From Rhizobiaceae bacterium (GTDB taxonomy: Bacteria > Pseudomonadota > Alphaproteobacteria > Rhizobiales > Rhizobiaceae): a stretch of DNA of 59,692 nt. This document shows, piece by piece, positions 38,693 through 50,292 of the stretch. Below the pieces are notes generated by a model. That model was not told where the DNA came from. It ran no database searches and saw only the letters and a program-made list of their open reading frames with translations. The stretch's first letter is position 1. Each line of letters starts with the position of its first letter. Position numbers and translations under genes: made by a program. Where the stretch lies: contig JARGOF010000030.1 of NCBI GenBank assembly GCA_029212415.1, forward strand, positions 1 through 59,692, written 5' to 3'.

Positions 38693-40221
38693 TGGAAATC
38701 CGTGCCGCGGAAATCTCCGCAATACTCAAAGAACAAATCAAAAATTTCGGCAAAGAGGCAGAAGTCTCCGAAGTCGGTCAGGTGCTCTCCGTCGGTGACG
38801 GTATTGCGCGCGTCTATGGTCTGGACAATGTCCAGGCCGGTGAAATGGTCGAATTCCCTGGTGGGATTCGGGGCATGGCGCTGAACCTGGAAGCTGACAA
38901 TGTCGGCGTTGTGATCTTCGGTTCCGACCGGGACATCAAGGAAGGCGACACGGTCAAGCGGACCGGTTCCATCGTTGACGTGCCTGTTGGCAAGGAATTG
39001 CTGGGCCGCGTCGTTGACGGGCTGGGCAATCCAATCGACGGCAAGGGGCCGATCAATGCCAAGCAGCGCGCCCGTGTGGACGTCAAGGCACCCGGCATTA
39101 TCCCGCGCAAATCGGTTCATGAGCCGATGTCGACAGGGCTGAAGGCCATTGATGCGCTTATCCCGATTGGCCGTGGACAGCGTGAGCTGGTCATCGGTGA
39201 CCGGCAGACCGGCAAGACAGCCATTATCCTGGACACGTTTCTCAATCAGAAGCCTGCCCACGACAGTGGTGACGAAAACGAAAAACTCTATTGCGTCTAT
39301 GTCGCCGTTGGCCAGAAGCGCTCTACTGTTGCTCAGTTCGTCAAAGTGCTGGAAGAACGTGGCGCTCTTGAATATTCGATCATTATTGCCGCAACGGCAT
39401 CTGATCCAGCCCCTCTGCAGTTCCTGGCGCCCTTTGCCGGTTGCGCCATGGGTGAATATTTCCGCGACAATGGCATGCATGCCCTGATCGGTTATGATGA
39501 CCTTTCCAAACAGGCTGTATCCTATCGTCAGATGTCTTTGCTGCTTCGTCGTCCACCCGGTCGTGAAGCCTATCCCGGTGACGTTTTCTATCTTCACTCG
39601 CGCCTGCTTGAGCGTGCAGCGAAGCTGAATGACGACAACGGTTCCGGTTCGCTGACCGCGCTGCCGGTGATCGAAACGCAGGGCAATGACGTGTCGGCCT
39701 TTATTCCGACCAATGTGATCTCGATCACGGATGGCCAGATCTTCCTTGAATCCGACCTGTTCTACCAGGGCATTCGTCCTGCTGTGAATGTCGGTCTGTC
39801 GGTTTCCCGTGTGGGTTCAGCCGCGCAGGTCAAGGCGATGAAACAGGTTGCCGGTTCGATCAAGGGTGAATTGGCCCAGTATCGTGAAATGGCTGCCTTT
39901 GCGCAGTTCGGCTCCGATCTGGATGCGTCCACCCAGCGTCTTCTCAACCGTGGATCGCGTTTGACCGAATTGCTCAAGCAGCCACAGTTCTCTCCGTTGA
40001 AGACTGAGGAGCAGGTTGCTGTCATCTTTGCCGGTGTGAATGGTTATCTTGATAAACTTCCGGTCAATGAAGTCAGCAAATTCGAGCAGGGCCTGCTTGC
40101 GCATATGCGCACAGACGGCAAAGCCATCCTTGAGGCCATCCGCAAGGAAAAGGCTTTGAGCGATGATCTCAGGAAACAGCTGGCGGCTGCGATCGACGCA
40201 TACGCCAAGTCGTACGCCTGA
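38692..40221 (+). CDS. atpA: ATP synthase F1 subunit alpha
   Basis: The alpha subunit holds the non-catalytic nucleotide sites of F1. The 509 residues begin with the helix [20 protein letters not shown] that binds delta. The P-loop GDRQTGKTA is at 169-177. Other landmarks are [42 protein letters not shown] (read in parts) and the arginine finger region [13 protein letters not shown]. Length is standard. The gene is second in atpHAGDC. Confidence 0.98.
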   Translation: MEIRAAEISAILKEQIKNFGKEAEVSEVGQVLSVGDGIARVYGLDNVQAGEMVEFPGGIRGMALNLEADNVGVVIFGSDRDIKEGDTVKRTGSIVDVPVGKELLGRVVDGLGNPIDGKGPINAKQRARVDVKAPGIIPRKSVHEPMSTGLKAIDALIPIGRGQRELVIGDRQTGKTAIILDTFLNQKPAHDSGDENEKLYCVYVAVGQKRSTVAQFVKVLEERGALEYSIIIAATASDPAPLQFLAPFAGCAMGEYFRDNGMHALIGYDDLSKQAVSYRQMSLLLRRPPGREAYPGDVFYLHSRLLERAAKLNDDNGSGSLTALPVIETQGNDVSAFIPTNVISITDGQIFLESDLFYQGIRPAVNVGLSVSRVGSAAQVKAMKQVAGSIKGELAQYREMAAFAQFGSDLDASTQRLLNRGSRLTELLKQPQFSPLKTEEQVAVIFAGVNGYLDKLPVNEVSKFEQGLLAHMRTDGKAILEAIRKEKALSDDLRKQLAAAIDAYAKSYA

Positions 40222-40263
40222 GTGTTGTCGGCGCACGGAATACTAGCAACGGACGGATAACGG

Positions 40264-42703
<2,440 letters not shown>

Positions 42704-42775
42704 TCAAGAACCAGGCAACAGGCGGATCATCGATGGTTCGCCTGAACTGCCCCAGTTTATGAAAAAGTGACCTAT

Positions 42776-43174
42776 ATGGCTGACAGTTTCAATTTTGAGC
42801 TTGTGTCTCCGGAACGTTTGCTGGTTTCCGAAGCGGCAGTGGAAGTCGTTCTTCCCGGCACTGATGGTGAGATGACCGTGATGGCGCATCATGCGCCGGT
42901 CATGACCACCATCAAGCCCGGCATCGTCGAGGTCAGGACGGATTCAGGCACGATCAACCGCTACGTCGTTTTTGGCGGCTTTGCCGACATCCTGCCTGAA
43001 GTATGCACCCTGCTGGCCGAATCGGCCGTGCATGTGGACGATATCGACCGTACCGATCTGGCACAGCGTATCCAGAACACCACTGAAGATCTGGCCGACG
43101 CAAAAGACGAAATGGAAAAGACGCGGATCGCGGAATATCTCAGCCACCTGACAACGTTGCAGGCTTCTGTCTGA
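42776..43174 (+). CDS. atpC: ATP synthase F1 subunit epsilon
   Basis: Epsilon sits on the rotor and can inhibit ATP hydrolysis. The 132-residue protein has the N-terminal beta-sandwich (FNFELVSPERLLVSEAAVEVVLPGTDGEMTVMAHHAP read in parts) and a C-terminal helical hairpin (DRTDLAQRIQNTTEDLADAKDEMEK). A GTG at 42767 could add three residues. It ends the operon; a terminator follows. The Fo genes (atpB, E, F) are not nearby, as is usual in alphaproteobacteria. Confidence 0.95.
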   Translation: MADSFNFELVSPERLLVSEAAVEVVLPGTDGEMTVMAHHAPVMTTIKPGIVEVRTDSGTINRYVVFGGFADILPEVCTLLAESAVHVDDIDRTDLAQRIQNTTEDLADAKDEMEKTRIAEYLSHLTTLQASV

Positions 43175-43204
43175 CAGTCGGATTGATTGCGCAAGACCAT
43201 CGAG

Positions 43205-43225
43205 GCGGGCGAAAGCCCGCTTTTT
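43205..43225 (+). terminator. Intrinsic terminator of the atp operon
   Basis: GCGGGC (43205-43210), the GAAA tetraloop and GCCCGC (43215-43220) are followed by five T (43221-43225). It lies 30 bp after atpC and 43 bp before the end of convergent rppH. Confidence 0.85.
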
Positions 43226-43267
43226 GCGTTTTGGCCTTATAATCACCCTGACCTTTTGATCGAAAAC

Positions 43268-43792
43268 CTATGAATCTTTCGTCAAATGGGAAAATGCGGC
43301 AACGACCTGTTCATAGACGCGTCTTTTGAAGGGTACGATCAGGCCAGGTATGTCCTGCAGAGGCCGCCATTTCCACTGGTCGAATTCGGCCCTGTTGCCC
43401 TCGGGTGGCGGATTGATGGCAATTTCATCTTCATTGCCTTCAAACCGAAAGGCAAACCAGCGCTGCGTCTGGCCACGGTATTTGCCTTTCAGGGCGACGC
43501 CAAGCAGTTCTTCGGGCAGATCGTAATAAATCCACTCAGGCGCCTCTTCCAGAAGCGACACGCTTTTGATGCCCGTTTCCTCGTATAGCTCACGCTTTGC
43601 CGCTGCAAGCGGCTCCTCGTCCTTGTCTATGCCGCCCTGAGGCAATTGCCATAGTTGCTGCGCATTCATCAGTTCGCCGTTGTCTTCATCTATCCGGCGA
43701 CCGGTCCAAACCTTGCCCTCGGCATTGAGAACGACAATTCCGACACAATGCCTATAGGGCAGATCATCGAAGTTCTTGTGGTTTTTTGCCAT
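43268..43792 (-). CDS. rppH: RNA pyrophosphohydrolase RppH
   Basis: RppH removes pyrophosphate from the 5' end of transcripts and so starts RNase E-type decay; in this group it was first known as IalA/NudH. The 174-residue protein has the complete Nudix box at 53-75: Gly53, Glu59, Arg67-Glu68, Glu71-Glu72 and Gly74. [25 protein letters not shown] (read in parts), WQLPQGG and [16 protein letters not shown] are also typical. It is 3 bp downstream of the deacetylase gene and ends the envC-ctpA run. Confidence 0.94.
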   Translation of the reverse strand: MAKNHKNFDDLPYRHCVGIVVLNAEGKVWTGRRIDEDNGELMNAQQLWQLPQGGIDKDEEPLAAAKRELYEETGIKSVSLLEEAPEWIYYDLPEELLGVALKGKYRGQTQRWFAFRFEGNEDEIAINPPPEGNRAEFDQWKWRPLQDIPGLIVPFKRRVYEQVVAAFSHLTKDS

Positions 43793-43795
43793 GGC

Positions 43796-45034
43796 CTAAT
43801 TGTTCTCCTCACGGTCGGCAAGCGCTGACACGCCAACGATCTCGATGCCTCTTGCCGTGGCTTCATTGGCCCAGGAGGCGATTGCATCGACGCTGGCTTC
43901 AAATGCGGATGCAGTGGCGATTGCCGTGCCCTCGAGCCGGGCAATGCGTTCCGCCTCATCCAGTTTTTTCAGGATGTCGCCGCGCTTGACGGATGCGTCT
44001 ACCACCACGTCAGCTGTGACATGAGGCACGCCGACTGCCGAGGCAATGGCGCCTGTGACCGTTTGTGCAGATGTGCCATCGTCCAGAAACAACACGCCTC
44101 TTTTGGCCAGATCGCGCATGATCGGCTCCGTTGCAGCAGGGTCGGAAAGAAAACGTCCACCCATGAAGTTCATGATGCCGGTATAATTGGTGATGCGCGC
44201 CATCGCCCAGTGCAGGTCGGCCAGATTCTGTTTCTCCCCATCGGCCACAACCAACGTATGCGGGCCGGGATTGTTGGTCGGAAAGTCAAACGGTTCAAAG
44301 GGAACCTGAAGCAATACCTCGTGGCCATTGCGTCTGGCCTCCTGCAACCAGCGTTGCAGGCTGTTGCCGCTGGCCGCAAACGCCAGAGTGATTTCTTCGG
44401 GCAATGTCTGCAGGGCATATTGGGTCCCGGTCTGGCTGAGGCCAAGGCCGCCGACAACGATGGCCAGACGGGCACCGCGTGACCCTGACCAGGGGCGGGC
44501 ATAGGCGTCAACCGGCCGCTTGCCATCCGCACCGCGGGCAGGCAACCGGCCAAATTCGGAGTTTTCCAGCAGTTCGGGGACCGGCAGATGGGCAATACGC
44601 GCCTCCTGCCCGATCGTGTCGCCGCCAGACAGGACAAGGGGACCGTCATTGTCCCGGTCGCGTGGCGAGATGGTGGTCACGACCTGACCGCTGCCGGTCA
44701 AAGTGCGTTGAAAGTTGGCGCCGGAATTTGCCGGTTGCCGTATCTCTGCCACTGTATCGGGGATGGTCTCATTGGCGACACCTGCCGCGGCCGATGGCTC
44801 GGAGGTCGCAACCTGTGGTTCAGAGACTGTTTGCGCGGGCAATGCAGCGCTTTGTTGCCGCAGGCCGCTTGGCTGAAAAGCCACCAGGCCGGCAGCGACG
44901 ATGATTACAAGGCTGGTGATGGCAAGCAACCAGAGACGCCATTTTGGGCGTTCCGAAGGCGAAGAGCCGGCACCCGAACCGGTGCGGCGACGGTTTTGTC
45001 CAAGCGGTTTGTCAAGTTCTGAGCCTGGTTCCAC
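43796..45034 (-). CDS. Divergent polysaccharide deacetylase family protein (YibQ-like)
   Basis: The 412-residue protein has a basic N-terminal cytosolic part, one membrane helix (LWLLAITSLVIIVAAGLVAF, about 34-53), a long low-complexity linker and a periplasmic domain (about 205-405). That domain starts with LAIVVGGLGLSQTGTQYALQTLP and has the VLLQVPFEPFDFPTNNPGP and MNFMGGRFLSDPA segments of the YibQ/DUF610 family, which is distantly related to polysaccharide deacetylases. Metal ligands of active deacetylases are not obvious. The start is a GTG with poor binding site, so it is uncertain. The neighbours envC and ctpA suggest a role in the cell wall or division. Confidence 0.85.
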   Translation of the reverse strand: MEPGSELDKPLGQNRRRTGSGAGSSPSERPKWRLWLLAITSLVIIVAAGLVAFQPSGLRQQSAALPAQTVSEPQVATSEPSAAAGVANETIPDTVAEIRQPANSGANFQRTLTGSGQVVTTISPRDRDNDGPLVLSGGDTIGQEARIAHLPVPELLENSEFGRLPARGADGKRPVDAYARPWSGSRGARLAIVVGGLGLSQTGTQYALQTLPEEITLAFAASGNSLQRWLQEARRNGHEVLLQVPFEPFDFPTNNPGPHTLVVADGEKQNLADLHWAMARITNYTGIMNFMGGRFLSDPAATEPIMRDLAKRGVLFLDDGTSAQTVTGAIASAVGVPHVTADVVVDASVKRGDILKKLDEAERIARLEGTAIATASAFEASVDAIASWANEATARGIEIVGVSALADREENN

Positions 45035-45233
45035 GTCTGGGACAAATCCGTATCTGGTGAATGGGTGGACAGGTTGCCATTATCTGCGTTTTCGGTGGGG
45101 TAAACAGTTCACCGTTCCATGAAACGCATGGGAGCCTGGGCAAGCAACTCGGGTTTGTATATCAGGGCGCTTCCGCTCTTGCAAAAGACCTCTATGCGGA
45201 ACGGGCTCTGTATGAACCCGTCCCGCCTGTTGG

Positions 45234-46592
45234 TTATTCGGTGCTGGTGGGCTCCTCAGCGTCCAGGCCGGTCTTGGCTGCCTGAGCTGTATTGGGCGGG
45301 AAGGCGGGATCGGTCTTCTCACCTCTGAGCAGTTCAAGCGCGAGACCCAGTTGCAGGTCGTCCTTGGCTTCCGGCGGCACATAGGCGATGGAGCCGGACC
45401 CTTCCTCGGTTTCATCCTGGCCCTGGATATGGCCACGCAGTTCCGATTCGCCGGTCTGGCGCACGCGGCCTTTCAGCTCTTCGGGCAAGGGCTGTTCGAC
45501 AATGATATCCGGCTTGATGCCGATACCCTGGATCGAAGCGCCTGATGGCGTGTAATAAAGCGCAGTTGTCAGGCGCAGGGCACCATTCTCACCCAGTGGA
45601 ATGATGGTTTGCACCGACCCCTTGCCAAAGGAACGTGTGCCGAGAATGGTTCCACGCTTGTGGTCCTGCAAGGCTCCGGCGACAATTTCCGATGCACTGG
45701 CAGAACCGCCATTGACCAGAACAATGACCGGTTTGCCGGATGTCAGATCGCCGGGACGTGAATTGTAGCGGCGTGTTTCTTCGGCATTGCGGCCGCGGGT
45801 GGAGACAATCTCGCCACGATCAAGGAAGGCGTCCGACACGTTGATCGCCTGATCGAGCAGACCACCCGGATTGAGCCGCAGGTCGAGGACATAACCTTTA
45901 AGCTTGTCAGCGGGCACTTCCTTGTTGATCGTTTCAATGGCACTGGCCAGATCATTGTAGGTTTTTTCGGTGAAGGAGATGACACGAATATAGCCGACAT
46001 CACCCTCGACGCGGAATTTGACCGCTTTGACCTTGATGATCGCCCGGGTGATGTTGATCTTGATCGGTGCATCAGCCCCCTCGCGCAGCACGGACAATTC
46101 GATGCTCGACCCGATCGGCCCGCGCATCTTGTCAACGGCCTGAGACAGATTGAGACCGCGAACCGGTTCGCCATCGATTTCGGAGATCAGATCGCCAGAA
46201 AGCACGCCTGCAGCCGATGCCGGTGTGTCGTCAATGGGGGTGATGACCTTGACCAGTTCACTGTCCTGATCGAGCGTGACCTCAATACCCAGGCCGCCAA
46301 ACTCGCCACGGGTCTGGGTGCGCATGTCCTCAGCATCCTCGGCATTCATGAAGCTTGAATGCGGGTCGAGAGACGTCAGCATGCCATTGATGGCATTTTC
46401 GACCAGATCGCTTTCATCCGGCGGCGTGACGTATTGGGCGCGGACGCGCTCGAAGACATCGCCGAAAACGGACAATTGCTTGTAGGTTTCAGAATTGGCT
46501 GCAACAGCCGATGTGCCAACTGACTGCACCGCACTGACGGTGACTGCTCCGATGACAATACCGGCGGCAACTAATGTGACTTTACGAATCAT
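45234..46592 (-). CDS. ctpA: Carboxyl-terminal processing protease CtpA (S41)
   Basis: The 452-residue protein is an exported S41 serine protease. An N-terminal signal/anchor (TLVAAGIVIGAVTVSAVQSV) precedes a PDZ domain (about 97-175; GGLGIEVTLDQDSELVKV). The catalytic domain has the Ser in NGGSASASE (about 294-302) and the general-base Lys324 in SFGKGSVQT. DLRLNPGGLLDQA is also conserved. The C-terminal about 90 residues are acidic and low in pattern. Its start overlaps the end of envC by 11 bp, so the two are coupled. Substrates are probably cell-wall hydrolases or lipoproteins, by analogy. Confidence 0.95.
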   Translation of the reverse strand: MIRKVTLVAAGIVIGAVTVSAVQSVGTSAVAANSETYKQLSVFGDVFERVRAQYVTPPDESDLVENAINGMLTSLDPHSSFMNAEDAEDMRTQTRGEFGGLGIEVTLDQDSELVKVITPIDDTPASAAGVLSGDLISEIDGEPVRGLNLSQAVDKMRGPIGSSIELSVLREGADAPIKINITRAIIKVKAVKFRVEGDVGYIRVISFTEKTYNDLASAIETINKEVPADKLKGYVLDLRLNPGGLLDQAINVSDAFLDRGEIVSTRGRNAEETRRYNSRPGDLTSGKPVIVLVNGGSASASEIVAGALQDHKRGTILGTRSFGKGSVQTIIPLGENGALRLTTALYYTPSGASIQGIGIKPDIIVEQPLPEELKGRVRQTGESELRGHIQGQDETEEGSGSIAYVPPEAKDDLQLGLALELLRGEKTDPAFPPNTAQAAKTGLDAEEPTSTE

Positions 46593-48027
46593 TGCTTACC
46601 CTTCCAGAAGGATTGCTGGCCCACCAGGGGGCCGGATCAACGGGCTTACCGTCTTTTCTAAACTCTATGTAGAGCGTTGGCTCCGCTGATGCCAGAGCCA
46701 ATGCTGATGCAGACGCGAGCTTTGTTGTCGCCATGCGTCCGATGGGTTCACCGGAAACGACAAATTGGCCGATGTCGACATTTATACTGCCCATGCCAGC
46801 CAGGACCAGATGATAGTCGTCACCGGCATTGAGAATGAGCAATTGACCGTAGGAACGGAACGGTCCGGAGTATACAACCCAACTGTCTGCCGGTGCTGTA
46901 ACAATTGCGTCAGGGGCTGTTGATACCATGATTCCCTTGAGTGGGTGGCCTGTGCCGTCATCATCACCGAAACTCAGCATGGCCTGGCCGGCTACGGGAA
47001 TCTCAAGTTTTTGCTTGAGGTCGGAAAAGGCAAATGCCGGAGCGATACGATCACCCTTTGGTGTTGATTTGCCGGCGAGATCTCTGGCTGCCTGACGTTG
47101 CTTTTGCGATTCTGCGGCGCGTTTTTCCTCGGCCAGCCGCGCCTTTTCGGCAGCCTTGCGGACCGAATCAATCTGATCACCCAGCGAGGCGATGAGGTCT
47201 TCGAGGCTTTCGGCGCGTTCAGCCAATTTCCGGGATGCATTGGCCTCTGCCGTCAATTGCTCGCGGCTGTCTTCTGCAAGTTTGCGCTTCTCGGCCAGCA
47301 AAAGGTTCAGTTTTTCCTCCTCCGCGGCCTGATTTTCCAGGGTGGACAGGAGCAATTCGCGCTCATTGGAAATGGAGGCGCGAATGGAGCTCAATTCGCT
47401 GAGGTCGGCGACAAGTTTTTCAGTCTGTTCGCGAATTTCCGGAACAACGGCACCGAGCAGGATGGCGCTCCTGACCGAAGAAAGGGCATCTTCGGGCGTC
47501 ACCAGCAGGGCCGGCGGCGGATTGCGTCCCATCCTTTGAAGAGCGGCAAGGACCTGTGCCAGCGTGCTTCGTCTGGCGATCAGCGAGCTGCGCAGATCAC
47601 CCTGGCGTTTGGCCAGAATTGCCAGGCGCAATTCGCCCTCTTCAATGTCTTCGCTCAGCTTTTTCTGGGTCTTGGCAGATTGGACGAGTGCGGTGCGCAG
47701 GGTCGACTGGTCCTTGCGCAGCGCAGCGATGCTGGATTCCAGCTGATTGCGCCGTTCCTCCGACAGGGAAATATCGGTGGCAATGCGTTCGAGTTCGCCC
47801 AGGCCTTCGACGCGCTTCTGGTTCAACGCGTCGATGATGACGGGATCTGCATCATCTTTTTGCGACGTTGTCGGAATTTGCTGCGCGGCTTTGGAATCCT
47901 TGCCGGTTTGGGCATTGCCGGTTTGTGCATGGCTGGAGGCGACAATGCCGGGCGCCAGCAACAGGTGTCCTGCCAGTAAAAGAGACAAAACCAGGGTGGA
48001 ACGTCCGTGTGACCAATATCCATGCAT
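46582..48027 (-). CDS. envC: EnvC-like murein hydrolase activator
   Basis: From the ATG at 48027 this codes 481 residues. A signal peptide (STLVLSLLLAGHLLLAPGIVASSHAQ) is followed by a long coiled coil (about 70-330; Glu, Leu, Arg and Gln-rich heptads) and a C-terminal LytM (M23) domain (about 370-475). In that domain the Zn ligands of active M23 enzymes are not in place: LKGIMVSTAPDAIV and GDDYHLVLAGMGSI resemble E. coli EnvC, which activates amidases rather than cutting murein itself. The frame runs further upstream to 48123 without pattern. It overlaps ctpA downstream. Confidence 0.9.
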   Translation of the reverse strand: MHGYWSHGRSTLVLSLLLAGHLLLAPGIVASSHAQTGNAQTGKDSKAAQQIPTTSQKDDADPVIIDALNQKRVEGLGELERIATDISLSEERRNQLESSIAALRKDQSTLRTALVQSAKTQKKLSEDIEEGELRLAILAKRQGDLRSSLIARRSTLAQVLAALQRMGRNPPPALLVTPEDALSSVRSAILLGAVVPEIREQTEKLVADLSELSSIRASISNERELLLSTLENQAAEEEKLNLLLAEKRKLAEDSREQLTAEANASRKLAERAESLEDLIASLGDQIDSVRKAAEKARLAEEKRAAESQKQRQAARDLAGKSTPKGDRIAPAFAFSDLKQKLEIPVAGQAMLSFGDDDGTGHPLKGIMVSTAPDAIVTAPADSWVVYSGPFRSYGQLLILNAGDDYHLVLAGMGSINVDIGQFVVSGEPIGRMATTKLASASALALASAEPTLYIEFRKDGKPVDPAPWWASNPSGRVSNDS

Positions 48028-48344
48028 AAAACAGCCGCCATCAAATCCCCACTGATCAGATCGATGATCAGATGGATGAATGTTGGCCGAACGATGCTTT
48101 TCGTCATGCATGGTGCGAATCACGCCCCTTTGCGCGTCTTCAGGCCTGAAACCCTATAGGGATGCAGGTCAAAAGAATATCGTTTGCAGTCACATTTTGC
48201 CACGCGGTGCTGCAATATTTTGCTCCAACGTGTCCATTTCTGTCTGGCAAGCAAGAATGGCTTTGATAAGGCGCTGTTGGGGATTTGAAAACCAAACGGG
48301 AAAATTTGCGGGATTGCATGCAGGGCCCATTGCCCGCAAAGCCA
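48028..48344 (-). other. Gene-free stretch between rlmH and envC
   Basis: No convincing gene lies here. TGATCAGAT occurs twice in the same direction at 48053-48061 and 48065-48073 (period 12), 26 to 46 bp before the envC start, and could be an operator or a chance repeat. The rest should hold the envC promoter; no clear -35/-10 pair was found. Confidence 0.45.
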
Positions 48345-48827
48345 TCAATTCCGGTGATAGGGATGTCCGGCAAGAATGGTCGTTGCCCGGTAGAGCTGTT
48401 CGGCCAGGAGAATGCGCACCAGTTGATGCGGCCAGGTCAAGGCGCCAAACGAGATGACGGCGTCCGCCCTTTCAAGCAGGGCTGAATCATGGCCGTCAGC
48501 ACCGCCAATGGTGATGGCCAGATCGCGCTTGCCGGCATCGCACCAGGCGCCGAGCATGTCGGCAAATTGATTTGAATCCGGTGTCTTGCCGCGTTCATCA
48601 AGAACAATCAGCAAGCTGTCTGCCGCCAAGGCCTTTTCCAGTGCCTGGCATTCTTCACGCTTGCGGGTGGCGCTGTTGGACGCGCGGCTTTCGGGCAATT
48701 CCACAATCCGGTTGAAGGCCAGTCCCTGCGCCGTGCCGGTCTTTGAAAAACGGTCGAAATAACGCGCCGAAAGATCCCTCTCGGGGCCCGCCTTCAGCCG
48801 ACCCACGGCATAAATTGTCACACGCAT
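48345..48827 (-). CDS. rlmH: 23S rRNA (pseudouridine1915-N3)-methyltransferase RlmH
   Basis: RlmH methylates pseudouridine 1915 in helix 69 of 23S rRNA. From the ATG at 48827 it has 160 residues. It is a compact SPOUT enzyme: MRVTIYAVGRLKAGPERDL at the start, LIVLDERGKTPDSNQFAD in the middle, then the SAM-binding ITIGGADGHDSALLERAD and WPHQLVRILLAEQLYRATTI, and the end GHPYHRN. The frame is open to 48944 but the extra part does not fit. It follows rsfS on the same strand. Confidence 0.95.
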   Translation of the reverse strand: MRVTIYAVGRLKAGPERDLSARYFDRFSKTGTAQGLAFNRIVELPESRASNSATRKREECQALEKALAADSLLIVLDERGKTPDSNQFADMLGAWCDAGKRDLAITIGGADGHDSALLERADAVISFGALTWPHQLVRILLAEQLYRATTILAGHPYHRN

Positions 48828-48960
48828 ATCGCCTCGCTTTGCCGCAGCCCGGGCTGAACGGGACTTCAAATCCGCAATCAGACCTGTGCCGGAGCAACGA
48901 TCAGCAGAACATCGTTTTGTCGAAACAAAACTGCGCGCCGGCAATAGGTCTTTAAACGGC

Positions 48961-48993
48961 TTGTCGGAAGATCGCTTCGCGCGTTTCCGACAA
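48961..48993 (-). terminator. Stem-loop after rsfS
   Basis: TTGTCGGAA (48961-48969) and TTCCGACAA (48985-48993) form a perfect 9-bp stem 4 bp after the rsfS stop on the minus strand. The loop can fold further (CGC/GCG). The following minus-strand bases are only moderately T-rich, so it may attenuate rather than stop transcription into rlmH. Confidence 0.5.
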
Positions 48994-48997
48994 TACT

Positions 48998-49327
48998 CTA
49001 GTGAACCGTGCCTTCTTCGACATCAGGGGCCATCCACATTTTTTCAATGTTGTAGAATTCCCTGATTTCAGGACGGAATACATGGATGATGATGTCTCCG
49101 GCGTCGATCAATACCCAGTCACCAGCGGCAAGGCCTTCGACTTTCCCTGTTCCGTGGCCTGCAGCTTTCAGGTCGCGGAGAAGGTGATCGCAGATGGCCA
49201 TGACATGGCGGGTCGAACGACCGGAAGCAACCACCATGTGATCGCCCAGTGCCGATTTTCCGGCAATGTTTATGGAGACAATGTCTTCTGCCTTGGATTC
49301 CTCAAGACTTGAGAGGACCAATTTCAA
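48998..49327 (-). CDS. rsfS: Ribosomal silencing factor RsfS
   Basis: RsfS binds L14 and blocks subunit joining when nutrients are short. The core is clear: SLEESKAEDIVSINIAGKSALGDHMVVASG, read in parts, then STRHVMAICDHLLRDLK and GDWVLIDAGDIIIHVFRPEIREFYNIEKMW. The coordinates given use a TTG at 49327 (109 residues). The reading frame continues upstream with protein-like sequence (SSPALESSNAAFHALKLVL), and the first helix of the family needs at least the AFHALK part, so the true start is probably further up. No in-frame ATG was found; a CTG at 49408 follows AAGGAAAAACA and would give 136 residues. Confidence 0.88.
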   Translation of the reverse strand: MKLVLSSLEESKAEDIVSINIAGKSALGDHMVVASGRSTRHVMAICDHLLRDLKAAGHGTGKVEGLAAGDWVLIDAGDIIIHVFRPEIREFYNIEKMWMAPDVEEGTVH

Positions 49328-49635
49328 CGCATGGAATGCGGCATTGCTGCTTTCCAGTGCGGGTGAGGAAATGTTTTCATCATTTCCCTTGCTGTGTGCT
49401 GTTCTCAGTGTTTTTCCTTTCCGTAACAGAACAAGCCATGATTTGCATTTTCGGAGACAATTGCACCATCGGGCGTCGTTGCCGGTGTTTCTCCGAATTT
49501 CCCCCTGTTGGGGCGGACATTCTGATCCGACTCAGTGTCAGGGTTTCCAGCAAACACACCTAAAGATAGGCATGGTTGCATGCAGGTTTCAAGACAAAGC
49601 TGTTCAACAATTTCATTTGCGGGCTCGAACGGGCT
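49328..49635 (-). other. Region between nadD and rsfS
   Basis: The part up to about 49408 probably still codes the N-terminus of RsfS (see that entry). Beyond it I see no gene. A small CCCC-TGTT-GGGG hairpin lies at 49502-49513. The rsfS promoter may be here, or rsfS may be read from nadD. Confidence 0.4.
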
Positions 49636-50292
49636 TCATTGCGCCGCCTGAGTATTGCGAATTTTAGTGGACGAAAGCGTTGAGCGAGGACCATGAATAA
49701 ATGTCCATGCCGGGGCTTTTCTGAGGGGCAGCAGTGCGGCTTCTTCTTCATCCATCCTGGCGTGGTCAAATCGTTTGACCATCTTCGATGACAGATAGGA
49801 AAGCGTGGAGCCGGGCCGGTCGATGATGGCGATCGGCATGGTGCGAGCGATGGTCTGCCAGTCCTGCCAATGGTGGAATCCAGCCAGATTGTCGGCGCCC
49901 ATGATCCAGACAAAGTGCACGCCGCGGTTTCGCTTTTGAATATAGCGCAGGGTCTGCGCGGTGAAATGCAGCCCCAGTGCCGCCTCGAAGGCGGTGAATT
50001 TGATCCGGGGATTTGTTGCGATTGCCTCGCTCTGCCTGAGCCGTGAGCCAAGGCTTGCCAGATTGCTGTGATCTTTCAGCGGATTGCCCGGAGTCACGAT
50101 CCACCACAATTGATCCAGTCCCATGCGGCGCATGGCCGTCTCCGCAACCAGCGCATGGCCCTGATGCGGCGGGTTGAAAGAGCCGCCAAACAGGCCGACG
50201 CGCATCCCCGGCTCGACATGCGGCATGCGCAGATAGCGCGGCTGCACCTGATCGTTTCGGGAAACCTGCTGGTTTGCACGCATGTCCATCAC
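49636..50292 (-). CDS. nadD: Nicotinate-nucleotide adenylyltransferase NadD
   Basis: NadD makes nicotinate adenine dinucleotide in NAD synthesis. The 218-residue protein has the nucleotidyltransferase motif [14 protein letters not shown] (33-46) and the second motif SSTKIRN near the C-terminus. [30 protein letters not shown] (read in parts) and DRPG are also typical. The first 30 residues are an extension seen in related organisms. The GTG at 50292 overlaps the proA stop by four bases (GTGA); an ATG follows at 50289. Confidence 0.93.
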   Translation of the reverse strand: MMDMRANQQVSRNDQVQPRYLRMPHVEPGMRVGLFGGSFNPPHQGHALVAETAMRRMGLDQLWWIVTPGNPLKDHSNLASLGSRLRQSEAIATNPRIKFTAFEAALGLHFTAQTLRYIQKRNRGVHFVWIMGADNLAGFHHWQDWQTIARTMPIAIIDRPGSTLSYLSSKMVKRFDHARMDEEEAALLPLRKAPAWTFIHGPRSTLSSTKIRNTQAAQ

